Below, in pieces: positions 21,226 through 31,638 of a stretch of DNA of 64,000 nt. Source of the stretch: Epichloe hybrida (taxonomy: Eukaryota > Ascomycota > Sordariomycetes > Hypocreales > Clavicipitaceae); assembly GCA_019022495.1 (NCBI GenBank), contig JAFEKR010000004.1, positions 3,038,001 to 3,102,000 on the forward strand, in the 5' to 3' direction. Under the pieces are notes generated by a model. That model saw nothing but the letters and a program-made list of their open reading frames with translations, was not told where the DNA came from and did no database searches. How positions within the stretch are numbered: position 1 is the stretch's first letter; each line of letters opens with the position of its first letter. A program made the translations under genes and the position numbers.

Positions 21226-23288
21226 TCAGGTACCACCCATTTCGGAGTCGACCTCGATTGGCTCAGGAAGTTGTTGCTGGTCCATGTTGTGTATTCTGGT
21301 CATATGACGTTTCCAGTTGTCCTTTCGTGGAAAAGCTTTGCTTCCAGATTTTGAATAATCGCATCCCGGAATAGCGCAATGAAACTTTTTTGACTTTTCA
21401 TGGCGGTCATTTATGTGTCGCTGTAAGTGAGTCTTGGTGCCAAAGCCTTTCCCGCAGTCCTTGTACGGGCACTTGTGATCTTTGCTATGATAACGTTGGT
21501 GGTGCCTGTTTCACGGTTAGCTCCTCGTGCTTCATTAATCCAGAGCAATATGAAAAAAAAAAATACAACAAAATAATATTCGTGTATTGCCTGTACTTAC
21601 TTCAGCTTGTGTGGCTGGTCGAAAACTTGGCTACAACCAGGCTCGTCACATCGAAGCACACCAACTCTAGGCGATGTGAGTCCTGGTTGTGGCGAGGCGC
21701 TGTGTCGAAAGTCGGGGCTTTCCATTGAACCCGGAGAGGGGCTATCGAGCTGCGTTGAGGGAGTGTTGTTCTCTGTGGATGGCCCTGTCGAGTGCGTGCT
21801 CGGAAAGGGAGTGGAACAGTCCGAGGGATAGCTGGGATGTCGGCTTCTCTCCGGAGCCATTGAAGGGCTCAGGTGATTGTGGCTACGTAACTCAATCATT
21901 AGCACAGCGTGGTCCTCTCGCTTCAGCAGCTCCTGGGACGCTTCCTGATTCGTCGTAGTAGAAGATTGTGCAGCTTGCGCTGCTTCGGCAGGTGAAGCCG
22001 CAGAGACGGGCGGAGACGTAATAGTTGAGACATCTTCTTGGTCCGCCTGATCGCTGGACGATGGGCCAGGCGACGACCCATACGAAGCAGCTAGGAGTTG
22101 GTGCTCTGTTCTATGCCACATTTCCGATTCTGTGGAGGCAGGCATGATATCCATCGGGTTTACTGTGCCAGGAGCTGGATCCTGAGGCGGCGATGGAGAA
22201 GCCTTGGAAGCGGCCCTATTATGCGGTGGTGATTGTGGTGGAGTTGTAATGACTGGTTGCGAGGGAGATACCGAGGCTTTGTCCACTGATGAGGCTGCTA
22301 ACACGGGCGCGGGAGGCGCGGGAGGCGCGGGAGGCGCTTGTATTGATGTTGTCGTCGGTGAAAGCTCAGTAGGAGAATCGGTTGGGTGCCCAGAAGCAAG
22401 AATCCGTCCGAGCCCAGTACTGGCATACGCTCGCGATGAAGTCGATTTGTCTTGTGCAGATATTACTGAGACCAGTGAGCTATCGCGACCGCTCGACCGG
22501 CGGAGCATCTGTTTCACGTTGTGCTTGAATGAAGTTCCACGAGATAATGTCCGCGGAGGCTCAACAGTGTCCGGGGTGGTGACCATGCCAAACGCTGACG
22601 AGGGTATGGAAGGACTATAGTAATCATGGCTTGTCCCTTTGAGCACGCCGGGATTGTCGTCCGGCATTGAGGCCGGCATGTAATAAGGAAATGGCGTCGA
22701 ATCGTTTGTGTAATCATGATCAAAAGCGTCGCCGCGAAGAGCGGCTCCGTCGTGTTGCCAAGCATCTCCTTCGGTTCGTGTGGCCAATTGTCTGGATGGC
22801 TCAAAGTTCTGCCTTGTCTGCGTTACGTGGGCATTACCAGAAACCCATCCCGGCTCCTTGCTCTGATTTCCGCCAAGCTCGCCGCGTGATAGTTCTCCAT
22901 TCTGCTTGAACGAGTCCGCAGATGAAAGCCGACAATGTGAGTTCGGGGCTGGCGCCGAGTCAAAGACGGGTTGTGCTTGGGAGCCGACCTCAGCATCGAA
23001 AGGACGACGGGCTCGTCTCCTGCGCTTAGTCTGATGAACAATAACGGGATAAAGGCAGAATGCCAGAAGGGCAGCAGCGAGGACCACTCCAACGACAGTG
23101 CCAGCTATGACTCCATCGCTCAAGTCTCGCCTCAGGACAGTTGTTTTGACCACGGTGCTGCTGGTCATGACATTGCCCGACAATCGAGACCAGAGAGAGC
23201 GAACATTTCGACCGGAGTGAGAGATTGGATTTGCATGGCGTGGTTCGGGCGATGTCGCCGTGAGTATGTCGTCGTCGTTCATGACCAT
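21226..23288 (-). CDS. Putative membrane-tethered protein with three C2H2 zinc fingers
   Basis: Exons 23288-21601 and 21505-21226 (95-bp intron, GTAAGT, branch GCTAAC, ACAG) encode 655 aa. There is no signal peptide. One strong hydrophobic segment, about residues 59-84 (IAGTVVGVVLAAALLAF core), is followed at once by KRRRRARR, predicting a cytosolic C-terminus. About 450 Ser/Pro/Thr-rich, low-complexity residues follow, with a GTSFKHNVKQMLRR patch and PPAPPAPPAP. Three C2H2 fingers end the protein: CDEPGCSQVF...H, CPYKDCGKGFGTK...H and CAIPGCDYSK...FPRKDNWKRHMTRIH. The last pattern is common in Pezizomycotina transcription factors. The intron cuts finger 1. A membrane segment and fingers in one frame suggest a regulator released by cleavage, but function is unproven. 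An alternative start is the Met two codons downstream (23282). Confidence 0.8.
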
Positions 23289-23887
23289 CAATCTCCGAGA
23301 CAAGCACAACTTCAACGAGGAACAGGAACCGGGAGGAGGCCGCCGCCCACGACGGTCCGACAATTCGCCAAAGGTCGCGGCGGGCCGCACTGGATGACTG
23401 CGCAGCAGGCGGCGAAGAAGAAGAGCGAAATCGTCTCGAGATGTCAAAGAAACATGGTCATTACGACAACAGGCCGAGGCTGGAAAGGAACGTACCGACC
23501 CATTTTTTTTTTTTTTTCGTTGGCTGAGTTGATGGCTCCTCACAAATAACCAAAATAAAGTGATCAGGTAACAGGGATAGTGGAGCCTGAGATGTGAGGC
23601 TGTTAAGCGTTACATACGGATCACATGGTCTAATCCCTATTTGTTTTTACAGGGGGTAATATGTACAGAACTAGGGGCAGCAGGTGGGGGCAGCAGGCCA
23701 ATGACAGATCTTTCCGTGGCACCAAGCAAGGTAAAAACATGTATGTTTTATAAGGACCATGTACATGTAGTGTTTCCTATCAGCATAAATACCTGTCTGT
23801 ATACATGTAGTATTCCCAATAGCTTCACTCACTATAGCCACTAAGAGTCTAGAGGCCACTAAGAGCTAATAGTAGCCGCCCCGCTTC

Positions 23888-24223
23888 TCATCGTATATCT
23901 TCAACGAGTAGCTTGCAGATCTGGTCATGACCAGGAACGAAGCTGTTTTGGTACTTCAGTATAATATTCCGGTCAGTTGTAAATCCGTTGACCCTCCAAT
24001 TGGTCAATAAGTGTTGGCCGACGGCGTTGATGATGTTGATCTGGACCGTGCTTGCCGCCGAGTTCTTAACTGTGATAGCGTGACAAGCCAAGTTGGGACA
24101 ATGTACCCAAGCCCTTGTCTGTCTGTTCCACCAGTTTTGGGCCACCAAGAATGTGACAGTGACACTTCCGATTAAAACCGTCGTTGTTTGAGAGGTGGCG
24201 TGAGGAAGCACGACTTTGTTCAT
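23888..24223 (-). CDS. Small hypothetical protein (doubtful)
   Basis: A 111-codon frame beginning MNKVVLPHATSQTTT. It has a hydrophobic stretch VLIGSVTVTFLVA (about 16-28), a cysteine pair around WVHCPNLACH, and an alternating polar/hydrophobic second half (VKNSAASTVQINIIN) that could be beta-rich. I do not recognise the family. Codon use is not obviously shadow-like, because no real gene overlaps it, but there is no homology, transcript or start-site support. It may be an orphan gene or the last exon of a larger one; chance is also possible. Confidence 0.3.
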   Translation of the reverse strand: MNKVVLPHATSQTTTVLIGSVTVTFLVAQNWWNRQTRAWVHCPNLACHAITVKNSAASTVQINIINAVGQHLLTNWRVNGFTTDRNIILKYQNSFVPGHDQICKLLVEDIR

Positions 24224-25058
24224 TGCGCGTTTTTCGATGGAAGTATCTGGTGCTGTTTCTGCTTGTCTAAGGAGAAGTGAGATTAGGATTTAGACCTAGA
24301 TGGATTCCGCTTATCCACATACCCTCTTAGCGCAGGGGCATTTTACCTATTAAGTGTGCTTTGCGCTGCTGATTCTGACAAGATAATGTCGCTCCTCTTA
24401 TCAAACTTCATAGGTTGAGCAACTAGCGCTAGAGCACTGGCAACGTAGCCGAGGGCAAGAAGAAATCTCTTTGTTTTTTTGTTTTTTTTGGCCGAGTCTG
24501 ATAAGTCTCATGGAGGGTTAGAATGAAGAATAGACTTGTAGAGAAGAATTCCGGCCATGTACGTCCATATCAAGGGCTTTAAATACGCTCTAGACGCCGG
24601 CGGGACAAAGACAGCCTGTTTTCCTACTGAGACGTCGCGCGGCTTCAATTGTGAGTCCGCCTGCTAATATCGCAAGCCATAATCCGTATAAGAGATAATA
24701 TAGTCCGTACGCACGAATTAGTGACCAGTCAGCTGCGCCGCCTTTTTTCGCGCAATTCCTACATGTACATACGCCGGCCGACCAAAATCCATGTTTCTGC
24801 CAAACACCAATGAAGGAGCGGCGGGTCGGAATCCTTCGGTGCCGTCTGGCAAATAAAATACTCCGCAAGATTTGGCCGACTCGACTCCCGTGCCTTCCCC
24901 CGAGCCATCGTCACCAGGGCCCCTGGTCGGTCATCCATATCAACGTCCTTGAGTTGAGGTATCAGGTACATAGGCCATCAGCATCATCAGCTCTGTTATC
25001 GCAAAAGGCCGGAATTGGCGCGTATTGTGAACATCACACCCTTCAACAGATTGGGAAA

Positions 25059-25079
25059 GGGGGGGGGGGAGGGGGGGGG
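25059..25079. repeat. Poly-G tract with one interrupting A
   Basis: Eleven G, one A, nine G, inside the gene-poor block. Such a run can form G-quadruplexes and is error-prone to sequence, so its exact length is uncertain. Confidence 0.85.
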
Positions 25080-26133
25080 CACCCGGCCTTCTTTATTTCC
25101 TAGCGAATATCTACTTCGCTCAATTCCCCCTGTCATGTATGGAGTAGATTTGTGAAATAATTCAAGGCGTGTAATCCGTATTACATTTCGCGTGACTGAT
25201 TAGCTAGTCCATGCTTTGTGATGTAAGCAGGCTTACACCGACTGATCCTGGTAGCAGTCAATCCTTTTTTCGATTCCAACCTTCCTGCCTAATGATAATA
25301 GCTAGAAGCCTTGAGCCTAAATGCCTTCGGCTCGAAAAGCCCGGCCGTGAAATCATCTCCCATGTACATACATCCGTAAAGAGCGCCTGGTTGCACCATC
25401 AGGTCTGCATCTGATTCACAAAGTCACCAAACACGCAATCTCCCCCTCTCTAATCCGTAATGCATGCATCTCTTGATTGAAAATGACACCAGAGGAATCC
25501 GTGCATATGCATGTAACTATCCTGGCCATCTTGGAAATGCACGCAGACTGTCTTGCCTGCCATCTCGTATTAAGTCCTAAACTTTCCTAAGCTTTCCTTG
25601 TAAGGCAGACCTAGTCATCTTACCATTATCAATCATAGTATATAGCCATTATTCTGCCGGCAGACTATCCGACTACTCTTGCGCCTGTGACTTATGTCCA
25701 GGGCTCATGTCCGCGAGCATGTCCAGAAATGTTCCAAGTTAGACACGTACCATTATTGTAGGTTTACAATCACGATCGCGCCCCTTCTCAATCATCCAAC
25801 ATACCCAGTGAATTTTTTAAAAAAAAATTGGTAGGTGATGGATGATTTATGTATCGATGCAATGTGATGTATGCGGAATGTGGATAGGTTGACATGGGTG
25901 TACGGATTATCGTCGGTGAAAATGACGACGTTCCACATGATGAATGCGAAATCGGAGCTCTTTTTGAAGAGATAACAAAGTTTGCAAATGCCGCCATTGG
26001 ACCTGCCTTGATACAAAGCTATACAGTCGCGACGTGCCGTTCATGGGATCCCAAGCTATTCTTTCACCAAAACATGTTGAAACAGGACAATCTCCACCCA
26101 AAAGCCCTTGGCAATATACATTCAACTCCACAA

Positions 26134-27216
26134 TTAATCCTCCTCACTAATTTCGCTCTCGTCGCTATCTGGCGTGTTGGCCATGTCTTCGAATGCCATC
26201 TCCATATCTTTTTCTAAATCGTCATCCATGTCGTTCATCCCGTCCCCTTCATCGTCCTGCGCACCCGCAACGTCATCTTGGTTCATCGGCTCTGGTGGAT
26301 GCGATGTGTGATTATTGACAGGACTAGGGAGCTTGAAGTCCATGTCTGGCTCGTCATCGCTCTCGCCATCCGCATCATCAGCCTCCGACTCCCTTCGGTC
26401 CATGAAGTCATCGAACCGCCGAGGTGGTGGAAAGGCCGGCGAAAAGTCTGCCTGCTTCGCTGCGTCTCCCCCAGGGTATTCGATGAGTAGGCCACCGTCG
26501 TCGTCCTCGTCGTCCTCTTCCTCGTCTTCAAAGGACTTGGCCTTGGGTTTGGGTATCTCCAATTGTGGCTCGGGGAATGAGAGCGCAACTTGCTTGGTTT
26601 GCTGCTGCTGCTTCTTCTTCTCCGCCGCCTTGCGCTTCGGCTCTTTGGCTTGTGATTGTGATTTTGACGTCGTTGACTTGGGCGTTTCTTTGGTAGCCGC
26701 CATCTTCTTTGCTGTGACTTTCTTGGGAGCTGACTGGCTGTCGAGATGGGGGTATTGGCTCCGTAAGCGCTCTGGGTCGGAGTTGCTGGGAAGTCTGGTC
26801 ATGTTCATGTTGAATGTGGAGTCGATCTTGTCGAGAATGAAGGCTCTGCGTTCGGGGTCGAAATGAAGGACATATTGATTGCTGTTGGTGTTTCTGGAAC
26901 CAGAGTATGCGTAATTTCCGTCGTCGTCAGTAAAAGTCAGGTCGTATGAGTCCGTCTTGCCGGGGAGGGAAGGCTTGAGGCGGGCGTTATTTGGGGCATC
27001 GTTCGATGATAAGGTTGGTTTGTGATTATCTGGCAGTGCGTTAGCTATCGCGAATGGGAGGCTGGCAGGCAGGCAGGTGGGAGTGGTAGGGACGACATGA
27101 GGCGTACATCGAATACCAGTAAAGATGCCGTCCGAAGTCCTCCCCAAGAGACCGTCGCCGAGAATGACGGGATACTTGCCCGCGAGGGTTGGGTCAATCA
27201 ACCCAGCCATGGTCAC
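26134..27216 (-). CDS. ELL-associated factor (EAF N-terminal domain) elongation protein
   Basis: Exons 27216-27108 and 27029-26134 give 334 aa. The 78-bp intron (GTACGC, branch GCTAAC, CCAG) is 3n and open, but splicing restores FTGIRYNHKP, the conserved EAF opening, in place of a Pro-rich insert. The EAF fold (about 10-130) contains YPVILGDGLLG, SYDLTFTDDDG, YAYSG and QYVLHFDPERRAFILDKI. The rest is Lys-rich, then strongly acidic, with EDEEEDDEDDDGG and an Asp/Glu-rich C-terminus typical of EAF transactivation tails. EAF partners ELL to stimulate Pol II elongation in the nucleus. A second in-frame Met lies two codons downstream. Confidence in the domain is high; fungal function is inferred from the family. 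Confidence 0.88.
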   Translation of the reverse strand: MTMAGLIDPTLAGKYPVILGDGLLGRTSDGIFTGIRCTPHVVPTTPTCLPASLPFAIANALPDNHKPTLSSNDAPNNARLKPSLPGKTDSYDLTFTDDDGNYAYSGSRNTNSNQYVLHFDPERRAFILDKIDSTFNMNMTRLPSNSDPERLRSQYPHLDSQSAPKKVTAKKMAATKETPKSTTSKSQSQAKEPKRKAAEKKKQQQQTKQVALSFPEPQLEIPKPKAKSFEDEEEDDEDDDGGLLIEYPGGDAAKQADFSPAFPPPRRFDDFMDRRESEADDADGESDDEPDMDFKLPSPVNNHTSHPPEPMNQDDVAGAQDDEGDGMNDMDDDLEKDMEMAFEDMANTPDSDESEISEED

Positions 27217-29595
27217 GACTCGGTGGAATGCGGTGAGTGTTTTGAAGGGGGGGGTTCGGTCGTCTGCTTAGCGGCACCCTCGAGGTCTCGAGAAATTCGA
27301 AGGGAATCTCGGCGGTAGATGTAATTCAACTTCAACTCGAGATTTGGCCAGCCAAAGACGAGGGACATCACCGATGCCTATTATTTGAGTGAGTATTATT
27401 CGCGCGACAGGCAACCTTCCAAGCGGGTGGAGTTACTCCGTGGCGATGGAGATGATTGATTGGGAGGTGCAGGGAGTCGGTTGTCAGTTGCGCAGATGAC
27501 AGAGGAAAGATGGCACGCGCGTCACTGGCCCGGTCACTGATTAATAAGAAATACGGTGGATGCACATGTAATACAGTGGGGTGTAGACTCGGCTGAGTTG
27601 CCCAGTGCCCAAAAAAGTCTATTTTAATGTTTAGACAAAGCTAGACAAAACAAAGCTGGACAAAGCCACTTGCCTAAGCTCTGTGTTCTGAACCTCGAAC
27701 CCGACTTTCAAAGCAACGAGTACATGTCTTGTGATTGCACGTTTGGAACATTGAAAGTGGCGGATCGCGATATTCGAATCCGGCCAGTTCTTGTCCAACC
27801 GTGATCAACTGCATCAACTGCCCAGCCAAGACCCGAGTACCCGAGTAATCATCATCGCAACCCGATTATGCCATCGTGTTTCACCGCGCCCCAGCATCTC
27901 GATTTATTGACGGGTTTGTGCTCCCAATTTAAAAGAACATGTCCATTAGAAAAGACGCAGTGGTCATTTTCCAATCATGCCGCAATGATGGCAAGCTACC
28001 ATCGTCCGGGCGCCCGAGTTGGAGTATATGTCATTCTCTGACATCATGTCGCCACCAGTTTAATCGACTATACGTGATCCATTGACGCCCCTCTGCTCGG
28101 CTAGCGAGCGTCTTAGCACGAATTATCAAGGACTGCTTTTCTTGGATGGTGGGAAACAAAAAGAAACCCCTTCACGAGGGCTCGGTGCTTCGACTCGCAA
28201 CTCACAAGTGGATGGATGGCTTTCAATGCCGAACAATGACGGGCATGAAGAAGCACTGGCGGTGAGAGGGTGAGAGTGATGGAACTGGAACTGCAGACAG
28301 CCAGCGGGCTGCGCATGACCGGGAAGACGCAGGGTCTAATGTATGTATCTAGCTCTCCCTGCTCGCTGTCGCCCAAATCTGCAATGTACATATGTAGCAA
28401 AGGTATTTCAAAGTTCCGATTTGCGGGCCGGAGATCTGGGTAACCTGGGTTTCGTGCCACCGCGTCGATCAGCCGTGGAGAAGAAAGAACATGGCTTTTC
28501 CACGACAAAGCTCGTTCGTGACGCTCCGATTCAAGCGAGAGTCGTCCCCAGAGCCCCCAGAGGGGAACACCCAGACCCGTGCGCCAAGGAGAAACGATGT
28601 CTGAAGGACCCCGAATTTCTGAAGTGTTTAATGTGTTCAATGTGTTGATTGTGGCGCAACGGCAACGGCAACGGCATGCGGCACAGCTGAGAGGAATGCA
28701 AGGGGGTCTTCTGTTCCAGGCTAAAATGTCCGGCTTGCTTTTTCTACTTGCTTGTGGCCAGCAATCACTGACTCTCAGGTCAGTGATCCGAGGCAAGACC
28801 CGTGATGACTGCCGGGAGCGGGTTGTTTAATATTAACCCAACCACACGAGAAAACAAAAACAAAATCATGCTGCGACAAGTCACGGACTACTAGATACGG
28901 ATTAGTCCGGCGTTCCCGTGTCCACGTCCAAGGGGGGTGGACTGGAGTGAACAAGGGCTTGCCTGGTGGCGGCCCTACCCGGCACCCCGGCACCCCGGAC
29001 GGGCCAAAATCCCCGGGTATGTATGTGTACATACATGTACATACGGATTACATGTATGTACAATGGATGATGCCAAAGCAGTGGCGGTGCTCACTAAGAG
29101 TTGCGTCCAGCAGCGCCCAATTGCGCCGAGTTATTTACGTTGCAGACGGGACCGAGTCGAGCCGCCCTGCGCCTGTTCCGCTCGGCCACAAGCCTCTTCC
29201 CCCCTCCCCCCCTGGTGCTGGCCGGGGCCGCTAACTTTTAGTACAGTGTGGATCAACATTCAAGGACCCAGACTGGATAGACATGGTGTCGCAAAGTGCT
29301 GACCAGCCGTCGGTCGTGTTGGTTGTTTGTCTTACCAAACTTTTTTTTTTTTTTTTTTTTTTTCCTGGCCCGGCTCAACACCCTCACCTCCCTCACCATT
29401 CTCCCACACGCCCCTTGGAAATGGGAAATATTATTTGATCGCCGTCTGCCCCCTGGGTCTGCCCCTCGGCGTGTTGATGTCGTTGTTGCGCCCTCTCGCG
29501 CAGACAAGAAAACCAGGTCCCCCTGCAACGACACCACCCGTCTCTTACTTTAATGCGTCTTCTACGTCCGTACGGTCCGTACCTCCTGCGCCACC
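27217..29595. other. Divergent 2.4-kb spacer (EAF / RBR)
   Basis: Contains a T23 run (29341-29363), a GC-rich block around 28970-29020, two TACGGATTA elements (28896, 29042) and an array of overlapping TACAT/ATGTA words at 29018-29060. The longest ORF (28113-28796, minus) has no domain or plausible composition. No RNA gene found. Confidence 0.5.
29341..29363 (+). repeat. T23 homopolymer
   Basis: Twenty-three uninterrupted T about 230 bp upstream of the RBR gene start. Poly(dA:dT) tracts exclude nucleosomes, so this may mark its promoter; that role is inferred. Confidence 0.9.
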
Positions 29596-31638
29596 ATGGA
29601 CGAAGCAACGCAAATTCCCGAGCTTGATGATGTTTACTTCTCCACAGAGGTGATGCAGCTTGGTGTCGACAAGACGGAGCTACAGTACGATCACGAGTTG
29701 CTCGCTCAAGCAACCGGTCTCGGCATCATGGCCACTCTACCAACCGTTTCGAAAGCGCATCGAGTGACGTCGAGCGCAACGTCGGACTCGACTGGGTCTA
29801 CCTCGAGAGAGCAAGCCTTGTCGACCATATCCGACGGGTCTACCGTGGCATATCTCACACCTCACTCGTCCATATACGGCGCCCCTTGTCCCAACATCTC
29901 GTCCACGGATGACGCTGCGCACAAGACCCAGCCTAGAACTGTCAACTTCTCGTCGTACGACAGGTATCTGGCTCAGGTCCATCTTGCTCGAGAGGAGTCG
30001 CCGTACCGGGAGAGCACCGCACCGCTCGAGAGCTCAGGCCAGAGCATCTTCAGCGTCAGCACCAGAAAGAGTCTGTCTGGTGTCACGGCAGGCTTTCGAA
30101 ACAGAATCAGACTCAGGAAAAAGTCGGCTCGCGCCCCCGGAACCCCCGTGTATGTTGCATGCCGCCCTTCCTATCCCAATGTAGCGCTCACCACGGCCCG
30201 ACTAACCAAACTCGCAACATCCAGGTCTTGCTGCAAGTGTCATTCTCCCTTCAACGCGTCTAGTGCGCCGTCGCAAAGTCTGCCGTGCGGACACGTCAGC
30301 TGCACGCGTTGTCTGCGGGACCTGGTTGTGGAAGCAATCAAGCATGAGTCGAGCATGCCGCCGAGCTGCTGCGCGAAGCCGGTGCCGTCCGAAACCATTC
30401 AAAGATGCCTCGACACCGACGTCCAAGAGTCTTTCCTCAAGGCTGTCCTCCGATACAGCACTCCATCAGAATCAAGGCTGTTCTGCTGCAACCCAGCATG
30501 CGGAGAGTTCACTCCGCCACCGAAGAGGGTGGGCACGAGTATGCCGTCTACCGTCACATGTCCCAAGTGTCAGTCCAAAGCATGCACAACCTGCAAGCAA
30601 GGCGCGCACGAAATCGGAACGCACTGTCCGCGAGATTGGGAGCTCCTGGATGCCCTCAAGATCGGCGGCAGCGGCAGTTGGTGGCGCTGCCACAGGTGCC
30701 GCAAACTGGTCGAGCTCACGGAAAGAGCCGAAATAGCGACCTGTGCATGCGGCGCACAATTCTGCCACGCATGCGGAGGTGCGTGGGACGCAGCTGCTGG
30801 CTGTCCTAACACACACTGCAGAGGTGAAGAAGGGCGCGGAGAAGAACAGCAGCGAGTTGCCGAGGCAGATGCGGCGCGGGCCACGCAGCGGGATGAAGCC
30901 GAGAAACGATCGAGGGAGCACCCGGAAGTCCAGTTCTTGCTGGACGCCCAGAGGAAGGAAATGCAAAGGATGCTGGACTTCAAAGAATCTGCTCTAGCCT
31001 CCTTGAAAGCACGCCAAGCCGCACAGGAGGTCGCACTGGCAGGCAAGCATGTTCAAGACAGGGAAGAACTCGTGGAGAAGCAGTCCAAAGCCACGAGCCA
31101 GATGGAAGACCGTCAGATTACCGAGGAGCTGGATCTTCGATCAACCCTCGCTCAGGCCGCGCGGAGCATCAAGGTTCGCATCAAGCACATGGAGGCCTAC
31201 TGCGACGGCTTGAGACAAAACCCGAGCGCGTCCAACGGACCTCCCCGAGTCGTCACTGAACAGAATCTTCGCGATCTGGGTCATCAGTACAACCTCCGCG
31301 ACGACATGCAACGTCAGCACCAAGCCAAGATCAACATGATGCGAGATCGCCAATCGAAGAGGATGGAAGAGCTTGCGCAGAAACACCAAGTTGCGCTGGA
31401 AGCTCTCGTCGAGCGCAACCAAAAGGCAATGGATGAGCTTCGCGAAAGCCTACCGCGGGAGCAGAAGACGTTCGAAAGTGTCTTCGAGGCGCGCCAGTCT
31501 CGCCTTACATCAAGATGGGTCCTAGCCATCGAGGTACAATGCAAGCAGCTCCAAGAGAGAGATGGCCTCGAATACTCGATACTGGCTCCGCCCACCTGGC
31601 CGGAGCCCAACACAACAACGACAGAGGCCTCGGCGTAA
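29596..31638 (+). CDS. RBR (RING-IBR-RING2) E3 ubiquitin ligase-like protein
   Basis: Exons 29596-30149 and 30225-31638 give 655 aa; the 75-bp intron (GTATGT, branch ACTAAC, CCAG) is 3n and open. RING1 starts CCKCHSPF (about 187) with LPCGHVSCTRCLRDL. An IBR follows (CCNPACGEF...CPKCQSKACTTC). RING2 is WWRCHRCRKLVEL...ATCACGAQFCHACG. The putative catalytic Cys is the first in TCACG. The usual GCNHM stretch before it reads RAEIAT, so one zinc ligand and the His are absent. After residue 380 comes a long Glu/Lys/Arg/Gln coiled coil to about 620. RBR ligases move ubiquitin through a RING2 cysteine thioester. Similar IBR proteins are numerous in Sordariomycetes; the substrate is unknown, and the altered RING2 leaves activity uncertain. 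Confidence 0.85.
   Translation: MDEATQIPELDDVYFSTEVMQLGVDKTELQYDHELLAQATGLGIMATLPTVSKAHRVTSSATSDSTGSTSREQALSTISDGSTVAYLTPHSSIYGAPCPNISSTDDAAHKTQPRTVNFSSYDRYLAQVHLAREESPYRESTAPLESSGQSIFSVSTRKSLSGVTAGFRNRIRLRKKSARAPGTPVYVACRPSYPNVALTTARLTKLATSRSCCKCHSPFNASSAPSQSLPCGHVSCTRCLRDLVVEAIKHESSMPPSCCAKPVPSETIQRCLDTDVQESFLKAVLRYSTPSESRLFCCNPACGEFTPPPKRVGTSMPSTVTCPKCQSKACTTCKQGAHEIGTHCPRDWELLDALKIGGSGSWWRCHRCRKLVELTERAEIATCACGAQFCHACGGAWDAAAGCPNTHCRGEEGRGEEQQRVAEADAARATQRDEAEKRSREHPEVQFLLDAQRKEMQRMLDFKESALASLKARQAAQEVALAGKHVQDREELVEKQSKATSQMEDRQITEELDLRSTLAQAARSIKVRIKHMEAYCDGLRQNPSASNGPPRVVTEQNLRDLGHQYNLRDDMQRQHQAKINMMRDRQSKRMEELAQKHQVALEALVERNQKAMDELRESLPREQKTFESVFEARQSRLTSRWVLAIEVQCKQLQERDGLEYSILAPPTWPEPNTTTTEASA

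Larger units (their letters stand above)
23289..26133. other. Gene-poor 2.8-kb block
   Basis: No well-supported gene except a doubtful small ORF at 23888-24223. The stretch holds a T15 run (23503-23517), a near-perfect poly-G run (25059-25079), TACATGTA palindromes (23760s, 24760s) and four TAATCCGTA/TACGGATTA elements (24680, 25171, 25451, 25901). CTA/TAG and TTA/TAA words are frequent at 24240-25800, compatible with an old, mutated repeat, but no transposase or LTR remnant was recognisable. Confidence 0.5.

Noticed and set aside
24590..24971. Minus frames with a YGLYYLLYGLWLAILAGG-like hydrophobic piece
   Set aside because: Looks membrane-like, but no homology or splice signals; chance in an A/T-richer stretch is as likely.
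25894..26217. 107-codon plus frame
   Set aside because: Overlaps the EAF 3' end, with no domain.
28113..28796. 227-codon minus frame
   Set aside because: Random-looking composition, no domain, in the EAF/RBR spacer.
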